Positions 5,621 through 10,101 of a stretch of DNA of 10,101 nt are shown piece by piece. The position numbers and the translations under genes were made by a program. Positions within the stretch are counted from its first letter, which is position 1. The number at the start of each line of letters is the position of its first letter. Below the pieces are notes generated by a model. The model searched no databases. It was given only the letters and a program-made list of their open reading frames with translations, and had not been told where the DNA came from. This DNA is from Nitrososphaerota archaeon (lineage in GTDB: Archaea; Thermoproteota; Nitrososphaeria; Nitrososphaerales; Gagatemarchaeaceae), in NCBI GenBank assembly GCA_005877365.1, contig VBPP01000016.1, positions 1 through 10,101 on the forward strand, read 5' to 3'.

Positions 5621-6565
5621 CTATTGACGTTTTTGCGATTCTTTACCTTCAGGCGCTCGAACGGGAATCAATTGTTTGTCCAGTCTTTCGGCTTCGTTGA
5701 GTATCAATGTCGTGAGGTTTCCTTCCGGCACAATAATCTTTGCATTGTTCATCACGGACTGAATCGCTTCCAGTTTCTTGAACACGACCGCGTTGTCCTT
5801 GAAGTAGGTAGTCAAAGCCTCGTTTCTCAGTTTTGTAGCTCCCGCGTCTCCTTCAGCTATCGAGATTGTCGCCTGTCTCTGTCCCTCGGCCTTGAGGATT
5901 TGCGCCTGCCGTTCTCCCTCGGCTTGTGCTATCGCCGCTCTCTTTTGGCCATCAGCTTGGGCTGCCAACGCATCCGCCTGATTTACCGCAGACTTCTTGG
6001 TGTTTTCTGCCTCGATAATTTTGTTCATCGAATCTTGAATGTTTTGCGGTGGTCTAATGTCCTTGATTTCCGCCCTGACGATGTCGATGCCCCAAACATC
6101 CGTTTGGGTCTTGAGCCTAGTTAGTAGCTGTTGATTGATGACGTCTCTCCCCTGGTTTGCTTCTTCGTAAATCATGGAGCCTAAGATATCCCTCAGGGTT
6201 ACATGCCCCAAGACGTCTATCTGTTGTCTGTAGTTGTTCACGCTGTACTCGCTATTCTTTACTGATGTTTCGTCGGGTCGGACCCTGTATGACACCACCA
6301 TGTTGATGCTCAGGTTGAGTCTATCCTTCGTGATGATGACCTGGGGTTCCGGTTCGGTTATCTGTTCGGTGACGTTCACCTTGATCAATCGGTCGATTAT
6401 CGGAAGGAGGAAGGTTAGTCCAGTGTTCACAAAGTGGTGGTATCTGCCGTTTCTTTCCACGAGGCCTCGTTGCGTAGGTCGAACGATGTGGAGGGATCTT
6501 CCCCCGATCCAAGCCACAACAATGAGCGGAATTATGATGCTTGCTGCCTGGACGAGATCAACCAT
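5621..6565 (-). CDS. SPFH/band 7 (stomatin-like) membrane protein
   Basis: A 314-residue protein with the standard prokaryotic stomatin/QmcA layout: one N-terminal membrane segment (about residues 7-21), then the SPFH domain beginning RPTQRGLVERNGRYHHFVNTG with YRV and the WGIDIVRAEIKDIRPP signature typical of the family. A long helical coiled coil at about 190-250 contains repeated units (AQAEGERQAQILKAEGQRQAT). A short polar tail closes the protein. Such proteins form ring-like oligomers that organise membrane microdomains and modulate proteases or channels. They are usually paired with an NfeD-type gene, which is absent on both sides here. The ATG is preceded by GGATG, and CTAATAATC lies about 36 bases upstream as a likely TATA box. 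The gene appears to be transcribed alone. Confidence 0.93.
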   Translation of the reverse strand: MVDLVQAASIIIPLIVVAWIGGRSLHIVRPTQRGLVERNGRYHHFVNTGLTFLLPIIDRLIKVNVTEQITEPEPQVIITKDRLNLSINMVVSYRVRPDETSVKNSEYSVNNYRQQIDVLGHVTLRDILGSMIYEEANQGRDVINQQLLTRLKTQTDVWGIDIVRAEIKDIRPPQNIQDSMNKIIEAENTKKSAVNQADALAAQADGQKRAAIAQAEGERQAQILKAEGQRQATISIAEGDAGATKLRNEALTTYFKDNAVVFKKLEAIQSVMNNAKIIVPEGNLTTLILNEAERLDKQLIPVRAPEGKESQKRQ

Positions 6566-6596
6566 TGCCTACATCCTCTTCGCAGCTGGTGTTCGC

Positions 6597-6605
6597 GATT
6601 ATTAG
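6597..6605 (-). promoter_or_regulatory. Likely TATA box of the SPFH gene
   Basis: The minus strand reads CTAATAATC, centred 36 bases upstream of the SPFH ATG, predicting a leader of about ten bases. Confidence 0.5.
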
Positions 6606-6659
6606 AAGTTAGCTGGAAATTTGCCCGTAAATGCTGTATCCTAGGCGCGAGAAAACGGA

Positions 6660-6679
6660 CCTCGAGCTAGCTCTCGAGG
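6660..6679. repeat. Inverted repeat between Tsr3 and SPFH genes
   Basis: CCTCGAG (6660-6666) and CTCGAGG (6673-6679) form a seven-base stem with a six-base loop; the overlapping GAGCTAGCTC is a perfect ten-base palindrome. On the minus strand it follows the Tsr3 stop by about 60 bases and is followed by TCCGTTTTC. It may be a terminator or a binding site for the SPFH promoter. Confidence 0.45.
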
Positions 6680-6724
6680 CGTCTGGGAGGTAGCACTTGG
6701 AAAGTCGATACTCCTGCCCCGAAC

Positions 6725-6730
6725 AAAAAA
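6725..6730 (-). terminator. U-tract terminator of the SDR-Tsr3 unit
   Basis: The minus strand carries TTTTTT six bases after the Tsr3 stop codon. Short U-tracts without a hairpin are the usual archaeal termination signal. Confidence 0.5.
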
Positions 6731-6736
6731 GTTAGC

Positions 6737-7135
6737 TCAAGGGTTTTCCCACTCGTAGAGCTGGGGAAAGAACTCGCGCTCCAACTTCAGGACCTCCGCC
6801 TCTGCAGCGAGTGCCTCGAGGGAGCTCAAAATCCCCAGCCTCGAATAGTTCGTGGGGTTGGCCGCGAGCAGCCCGGGGAGGCGGCGATGCTTCCCCCCGA
6901 GCTTCCTGAAGAAGACCTCCTTCGCCTGCTTCCAAGAGCAGTCAAGGACGAGAATCCCCTTCACCCCCCTGTCGTCTGGGGAGATTGTCCTGTGCGCGTA
7001 GGGATTCAGGACGACCGTGCTGTCCGAGGCGTGGAACTTGCGGTTCACGCTCCTCGCCATCTCCATCCTGACCATCTTTCTCGCGGTGCATTTCGTCGGG
7101 TCGTCCTGCCCGTACTCCAGGGCGTAGAGGTCCAT
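6737..7135 (-). CDS. tsr3: Tsr3-family rRNA aminocarboxypropyltransferase
   Basis: Tsr3 transfers the aminocarboxypropyl group of S-adenosylmethionine to a modified uridine in small-subunit rRNA near the decoding site. The family motifs are plain: YGQDDPTKCTARKMVR near the N-terminus, LNPYAHRTISPDDRG, VLDCSWKQA, and RRLPGLLAANPTNYSRLG followed by LSSLEALAAEAE. The chosen ATG (7135) gives 132 residues starting MDLYALEYGQDDP, which is where the family begins. An upstream ATG at 7243 would add 36 residues read out of frame through the SDR gene and is rejected. The protein is shorter than the roughly 160-180 residues I expect for archaeal members, mainly because the helical region after LEALAAEAE is compact. 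The stop of the upstream SDR gene is one base before the ATG, so translation is coupled. Confidence 0.88.
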   Translation of the reverse strand: MDLYALEYGQDDPTKCTARKMVRMEMARSVNRKFHASDSTVVLNPYAHRTISPDDRGVKGILVLDCSWKQAKEVFFRKLGGKHRRLPGLLAANPTNYSRLGILSSLEALAAEAEVLKLEREFFPQLYEWENP

Positions 7136-7136
7136 A

Positions 7137-7958
7137 TCACCCAGCTCGCCCAAGGACCCGCCTGTAGCGGTTCCTCCAGTACCGCTTGACGAGAGGGGAG
7201 AGGTGAGTAGCGACGAGAGCCAAGGCGTGTCCGGATGCCCCAATGAAGACGTCTCCCTCGGCGTCCATCTCGAGCGCCTTCACGACGGTTTTTGAGACGT
7301 TCGTCGCGTCAAAGACACGTCCCGGCTTTCCCATCTCCTCCCTCCTGCCTGCCTTCCGGCCAGCATCGGTGGTGACCTCAGCCTTCTCGAAGTCGGTGCG
7401 GATGTATCCCGGGTAGACGCCGATGACCCTTATCCCCAGTGGTCGCAGCTCAATCTGCATACTCGTGCTGAACGCTCTGAGCGCAGCCTTTGTCGTCGAG
7501 TAGAGCGAGAGCCACGGCTGGGGTGCGAACGCGGAGAGGCTCGAGATGTTCACGATTGCCCCGCCTCTTCCCTTCATCAGCGGGATCGCGGCCCGCGTGG
7601 AGTAGATCGGCGCCATGAGGTTAGTCGCGGTTACCTTTTCAATCGCGGCGTCGGTCGCCTCCTCCAGCGGCCCGAAGAAGCCGACCCCAGCGTTGTTTAC
7701 TAGAACGTCGAGGGAGCCGAACCTCTCGCTCGCCTGCCTCACGACGCTCTCGGCACCTTCTTTCGTCGAAACGTCGGCCACAAGTACCGTGGCCTCACCA
7801 CCTCTCCGCACCACTTCGCCGCTTACCTCCTCGAGAGGACTCGAGCGCCTCGCCGCCAGAAGCAGCTTCATCTTCTTCGAAGCCATATCGAGGGCTATCG
7901 CCCGGCCTATGCCGCTCGAGGCACCGGTCACGACGCCCACTTTATTCTCCAGATTCAA
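7137..7958 (-). CDS. Short-chain dehydrogenase/reductase (classical SDR)
   Basis: A 273-residue classical SDR oxidoreductase using NAD(P). It shows TGASSGIG (residues 11-18) for the dinucleotide, NNAG (88-91), the catalytic serine in NISSLSAF (Ser139/140), and Tyr153 with Lys157 in YSTTK. PGYIRTDF follows at 183-190. The substrate cannot be read from the sequence. The basic ARR at 36-38 after the second strand leans toward NADP(H). An in-frame ATG exists at 8024, but it lies upstream of a CTTAAG box centred about 28 bases before a TTG at 7958, and the SDR fold begins right after this TTG (NLENKVGVVTG). A leaderless TTG start is therefore the better call. The gene forms a two-gene unit with tsr3; no functional link is evident. 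Confidence 0.9.
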   Translation of the reverse strand: MNLENKVGVVTGASSGIGRAIALDMASKKMKLLLAARRSSPLEEVSGEVVRRGGEATVLVADVSTKEGAESVVRQASERFGSLDVLVNNAGVGFFGPLEEATDAAIEKVTATNLMAPIYSTRAAIPLMKGRGGAIVNISSLSAFAPQPWLSLYSTTKAALRAFSTSMQIELRPLGIRVIGVYPGYIRTDFEKAEVTTDAGRKAGRREEMGKPGRVFDATNVSKTVVKALEMDAEGDVFIGASGHALALVATHLSPLVKRYWRNRYRRVLGRAG

Positions 7959-7983
7959 GAAGGCTCGTCCGCGGTGGCCGTTA

Positions 7984-7989
7984 CTTAAG
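7984..7989 (-). promoter_or_regulatory. TATA box (CTTAAG) of the SDR-Tsr3 unit
   Basis: CTTAAG is centred about 28 bases before the TTG at 7958, predicting a leaderless transcript. This decides the start of the SDR gene. Confidence 0.6.
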
Positions 7990-8024
7990 AGAATGACGCG
8001 ATAGGTTCGGCAGGGAGAAAACAA

Positions 8025-8060
8025 TCCAAGCTTCCGTCCCCGGCCGGACCGGTGATCACT
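8025..8060 (-). terminator. Possible U-rich terminator after the Hint-protein gene
   Basis: Downstream of the TGA, the minus strand reads TTGTTTTCTCC, a loose pyrimidine tract, before the promoter of the SDR gene. This is a weak signal. Confidence 0.3.
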
Positions 8061-8069
8061 CGCACCTGC

Positions 8070-9245
8070 TCAACCCTCTTGGGTGAGTGTGCTGCCGACA
8101 AGGATTCCGTTTGCCCAATAGAATCCTGTGGGACCGCTTGGGAGCAAGTCGTACGTGAAAGGTTGGTTATACGGTACGAACTCCAAGAACACGACAGTTG
8201 AATTGTCCAACCGGTCACCTACCTGCAGCTGACCGAATAGCCTGCCGTCTGCGGTCGGATGGCCAGGAGAAACAAAGAGCTGCCTTCCGTCCCTTAGAAT
8301 GACACGCTCGATTTCATCGTTGGATGGAACGGGCGTCTTTCTGACTTCCAGAATGGTGGCCAACACCCTCTTCCCCGAAGCATCGACCGTCCAGACAGGC
8401 ATCCCGACGGTCAGATTCCTCACGTTGACCTGGCCGTTCGATGTGTCAATCAAGGTGTCTCCGGATAGGCAGACTGGGCAGGCTCCGGGCTGAGAGACGG
8501 TACGGGTAAACACGGCTACCTGATCCTGGAAGTCGATACTTTCGAGCACTTCCGAGATACCTTCACATCGGACGCCGACATCATCGCCGATCTGGATGAT
8601 CTTGGTTTGCCAATGGCAGCAAAGCGGATACGGATTGGTATAGTTGCCCTCGACTTTGGTCTGATTCATTCGAAGAATCTTGAACGTGCTCACCATATCT
8701 CCGACCGTCGCAACCTCAGTCGTGACCTTGGGTATAGTGGCCATGGTGGCAAGGCCTTCGAGCACAGGTTGAGAGACGGAAAGCCAGATGTTCGTGTTGA
8801 AGTTCTGTCGACTGATGTCGACCTTGGTCAGGGGAATCGTTGGGACAATCAGATACACGGTCCTTCCATTGTCGGCGGACACCTGCAGTCCCGCTAGGTC
8901 GTAGACGGAGACGGGCTGATTATCTCCCGACATGCAGATCGGCCTGTAGGCCAAGTCGAAAGCAACAGGCTGGTAGCCTGACGGGCAAGCAGACGAACAA
9001 CGATGGTCAGCCAGATATGTTCCTGCCGGGCACATGAGCTTTACGTTAGGGTGATTTGGACCAGAAGGCCAAGCGTTTGTGGTCGTGGTGCGTGTGGTCG
9101 TTGCAGTGTTTGAAGTAGTACTACGTGTGATTGTTGTAGTTGGTCCGCCTACGACGAATCCGTAGTAGGCTGCGCCGGCGACTAACGTGACGACCACCGC
9201 TACAAAGAGAGGCCTCCGAGTATTGGCGAAACCGTGCGTTTTCAA
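8070..9245 (-). CDS. Membrane-anchored extracellular protein with C-terminal Hint autoprocessing domain
   Basis: A 391-residue protein. Residues 13-33 form a membrane anchor or signal, and 35-57 are a threonine-rich linker, probably glycosylated. Residues 70-107 are cysteine-rich (Cys72, 83, 87, 104), and 110-258 are an unrecognised domain with further cysteines (209, 210, 227, 256). From Cys259 a Hint (hedgehog/intein) fold follows: CLSGDTLIDT as the N-terminal splice block, LTVGMPVWTV, then DGRQLFVSPGHPTADG with SxxH (Ser326, His329) as block B. The end, TGFYWANGILVGSTL, resembles the usual C-terminal block, but the terminal His-Asn pair is replaced by Gly-Ser. This predicts cleavage before Cys259 (hedgehog-like) without splicing. 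The start is TTG, 30 bases from a CTAAATATC box. It stands alone; function and partners are unknown. The Hint call is strong; processing is inferred. Confidence 0.85.
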   Translation of the reverse strand: MKTHGFANTRRPLFVAVVVTLVAGAAYYGFVVGGPTTTITRSTTSNTATTTRTTTTNAWPSGPNHPNVKLMCPAGTYLADHRCSSACPSGYQPVAFDLAYRPICMSGDNQPVSVYDLAGLQVSADNGRTVYLIVPTIPLTKVDISRQNFNTNIWLSVSQPVLEGLATMATIPKVTTEVATVGDMVSTFKILRMNQTKVEGNYTNPYPLCCHWQTKIIQIGDDVGVRCEGISEVLESIDFQDQVAVFTRTVSQPGACPVCLSGDTLIDTSNGQVNVRNLTVGMPVWTVDASGKRVLATILEVRKTPVPSNDEIERVILRDGRQLFVSPGHPTADGRLFGQLQVGDRLDNSTVVFLEFVPYNQPFTYDLLPSGPTGFYWANGILVGSTLTQEG

Positions 9246-9270
9246 TCGACCAAGTTGAAATTGAAGTGCT

Positions 9271-9279
9271 GATATTTAG
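9271..9279 (-). promoter_or_regulatory. TATA box (CTAAATATC) of the Hint-protein gene
   Basis: An AT-rich box on the minus strand centred 30 bases before the TTG start, predicting an almost leaderless transcript. The first copy of an 18-base direct repeat begins six bases upstream of it. Confidence 0.6.
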
Positions 9280-9284
9280 AACTA

Positions 9285-9405
9285 GGGGTTCGAACAGCTC
9301 AGTACCATAACTTGACCCTCTCCGAGACTGGATGGCGCCCTTGCCGCGGTGAGTTTGTACACGGACGGCTTCTCCTTATCGACGGGAGGCGTTTGAACAG
9401 CTCAG
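9285..9405. repeat. Imperfect 18-base direct repeat upstream of the Hint-protein gene
   Basis: GGGGTTCGAACAGCTCAG (9285-9302) recurs as GGCGTTTGAACAGCTCAG (9388-9405), 16 of 18 bases identical, 103 bases apart start to start. The first copy abuts the promoter. Neither copy is part of a recognisable tRNA or CRISPR unit. A regulator-binding role is possible. Confidence 0.6.
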
Positions 9406-9463
9406 GAGCGTGTCTGCACGCACGCGGGAGTCAGGCGTGAGCTCGGAACACGAAGGAGACAGA

Positions 9464-9562
9464 TGGTAGAAGCTACCAGGAGTCGATGAGCGGAGAGACT
9501 ACCAGAATAGTAGCGACGCCGACCTTATCCGGATTCAAAGGTCGCCATCCTAACCACTACTT
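9464..9562. repeat. Cluster of inverted repeats in the gap before the zinc-finger gene
   Basis: TGGTAG (9464-9469) and CTACCA (9473-9478) form a tight hairpin; CTACCAG recurs at 9499-9505. CGACCTT (9520-9526) and AAGGTCG (9538-9544) form a seven-base stem, and their loop holds the palindrome ATCCGGAT. AATAGTAGC (9506-9514) can pair, with wobbles, with the CACTACTT side (9554-9562), enclosing that stem. The nested arrangement suggests a structured RNA or a protein-binding array; no known family fits. Confidence 0.5.
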
Positions 9563-9619
9563 GAGAAAATGCGCGATAGGATTCCGGAGCGAGAAGATGA
9601 TTCAAGCGTCGATTTACGG

Positions 9620-9627
9620 CTTAAAAG
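9620..9627 (+). promoter_or_regulatory. Probable TATA box (CTTAAAAG) of the zinc-finger gene
   Basis: The box centre is about 19 bases before the TTG at 9642 and 33 bases before the GTG at 9657. With usual archaeal spacing, transcription would begin near 9649, which favours GTG 9657 or TTG 9666 over TTG 9642. Confidence 0.5.
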
Positions 9628-9641
9628 GAACATCCAAATAG

Positions 9642-9878
9642 TTGGCAACCCAGCTCGTGACCGGATTGGTATTCGGATTCGGAAAGAAGTACAAGTGTGA
9701 TGCGTGCGGAGCCAAGTTCAGCACCGAGAGCGAGCTGATGGAGCACAAGAAGACGCACATGATGCCGGGGCAGTCCACCTCAACACAGGTTCAACAGTTC
9801 AAGTGCAAAACCTGCGGGATGATGTTCGACTCACAACCCGACCTCTCGGAGCACACAAGACGAGCTCATCGCATGTAA
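9642..9878 (+). CDS. Small protein with two C2H2 zinc fingers
   Basis: A protein of up to 78 residues with two classical C2H2 fingers. Finger 1 is YKCDACGAKFSTESELMEH followed by KKTH (CxxC-x12-HxxxH, about residues 17-39). Finger 2 is FKCKTCGMMFDSQPDLSEH followed by TRRAH (CxxC-x12-HxxxxH, about 53-76). A 13-14-residue linker rich in P, Q, S and T separates them. It ends shortly after finger 2. Such small proteins are common in some archaeal lineages and may bind DNA, RNA or protein; the long linker differs from the TGEKP type of DNA-binding tandem fingers. The start is uncertain: TTG 9642 is the longest, but the TATA position favours GTG 9657, which leaves both fingers intact. It is convergent with the Fic-family gene. 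Confidence 0.88.
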   Translation: MATQLVTGLVFGFGKKYKCDACGAKFSTESELMEHKKTHMMPGQSTSTQVQQFKCKTCGMMFDSQPDLSEHTRRAHRM

Positions 9879-9927
9879 CCTACTCGCCTGACTTCGGTGA
9901 GGGGTGAGGAAGGGAGGGACTGGAGAA

Positions 9928-10101
9928 TCATTCCACGATGCCCCTGAGCTTTCCGAACTCCTTGAGCAACAGTTCGATTGTTGGTCTGATGTTTCCCCTC
10001 ACCTGATACTCCTCCAGCGCATGATGGTACTGCCCGCGGTTCCGCAGGTCGATGTTCACCGGCGGGAGACCATGTCTGAGTAAGACGTTGATCAGTAGGA
10101 G
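9928..10101 (-). CDS. Fic-family protein, C-terminal fragment entering from the right edge
   Basis: Only the last 57 residues are inside the window. They read LLLINVLLRHGLPPVNIDLR, then NRGQYHHALEEYQVRGNIRP, then TIELLLKEFGKLRGIVE. This matches the helix after the HPFxxGNGR active-site loop of Fic proteins (typically LLLNxxLLxxGxPPxxI), the R-x-x-Y-x-x-AL-x-x-Y segment and the closing helix. Fic enzymes transfer AMP or another nucleotide group to a hydroxyl side chain of target proteins. The catalytic loop would lie just outside the window, so activity cannot be judged. It ends convergently with the zinc-finger gene, 49 bases between the two stop codons. The C-terminus stops soon after the Fic core. 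Confidence 0.8.
   Translation of the reverse strand, partial: LLLINVLLRHGLPPVNIDLRNRGQYHHALEEYQVRGNIRPTIELLLKEFGKLRGIVE

Larger units (their letters stand above)
9246..9641. other. 396-base gene-free region between divergent genes
   Basis: No open frame here looks coding on either strand. It contains the Hint-gene promoter, a two-copy direct repeat, a cluster of inverted repeats and the CTTAAAAG box of the zinc-finger gene, all listed separately. The region could host an unrecognised small RNA. Confidence 0.5.

Noticed and set aside
5543..6124. 193-residue plus-strand open frame
   Set aside because: A shadow of the SPFH gene, whose minus-strand translation has clear family motifs.
7136..7243. 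N-terminal extension of Tsr3 from ATG 7243
   Set aside because: It lies wholly inside the SDR gene in another frame, and the family begins at MDLYALEYGQDDP.
8070..9245. True intein inserted in a host gene
   Set aside because: There is no C-terminal extein and no His-Asn plus nucleophile; the Hint domain ends the protein.
9285..9405. CRISPR-like repeats
   Set aside because: Only two imperfect copies 103 bases apart; no array and no cas genes.
9506..9575. tRNA-like segment on the minus strand (TAGTGGTTAGGA)
   Set aside because: No pairing D-stem, no GTTCRA T-loop and no acceptor stem at suitable distances, even allowing an intron.

Overview
The window looks like the chromosome of an archaeon of medium-to-high GC content, plausibly Nitrososphaerota, Bathyarchaeia or Thermoplasmatota (the rank cannot be fixed from this sequence). 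The signs are TATA-like boxes (CTTAAG, CTTATAG, CTAAATATC) about 26-30 bases upstream of start codons that would then be nearly leaderless, several TTG starts, an archaeal-looking type A RNase P RNA, a Tsr3 rRNA-modification enzyme, a ribbon-helix-helix/PIN toxin-antitoxin pair and a small C2H2 zinc-finger protein.

Region 1 (1-4070) is the most distinctive. A leftward operon encodes a Tat-exported beta-propeller protein with a coiled coil, a membrane-anchored YVTN-type beta-propeller protein, and a YeeE/YedE (TsuA-like) sulfur permease that runs off the left edge. Gene spacing is 9 and 0 bases. Divergent from it is a gene in which a phosphosulfolactate-synthase-like (ComA) barrel is fused to a C-terminal winged-helix domain. 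I infer that the fusion is a transcription factor using a ComA fold as a sensor, possibly controlling the sulfur-transport operon through a palindrome in the shared intergenic region. I know of no described system with this layout.

Region 2 (4071-5491) holds the RNase P RNA gene (rnpB) on the minus strand at about 4353-4646. It was recognised from P4 with its bulged U, the GAGCAAGGCCAAACA and ACAGAAACGAC segments, and two GAGA-tetraloop hairpins. Divergent from it is a VapBC-type pair with a repeat-rich operator between TATA box and start codon. The PIN toxin probably begins at a non-ATG codon overlapping the antitoxin gene.

Region 3 (5492-8024) is leftward: an SPFH/stomatin-like membrane protein, then a two-gene unit of a short-chain dehydrogenase and Tsr3 separated by one base.

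Region 4 (8025-10101) has a leftward membrane-anchored extracellular protein ending in a Hint (hedgehog/intein-type) autoprocessing domain, a 396-base gene-free stretch rich in direct and inverted repeats, a rightward two-finger C2H2 protein, and the C-terminal end of a Fic-family protein entering from the right edge on the minus strand.
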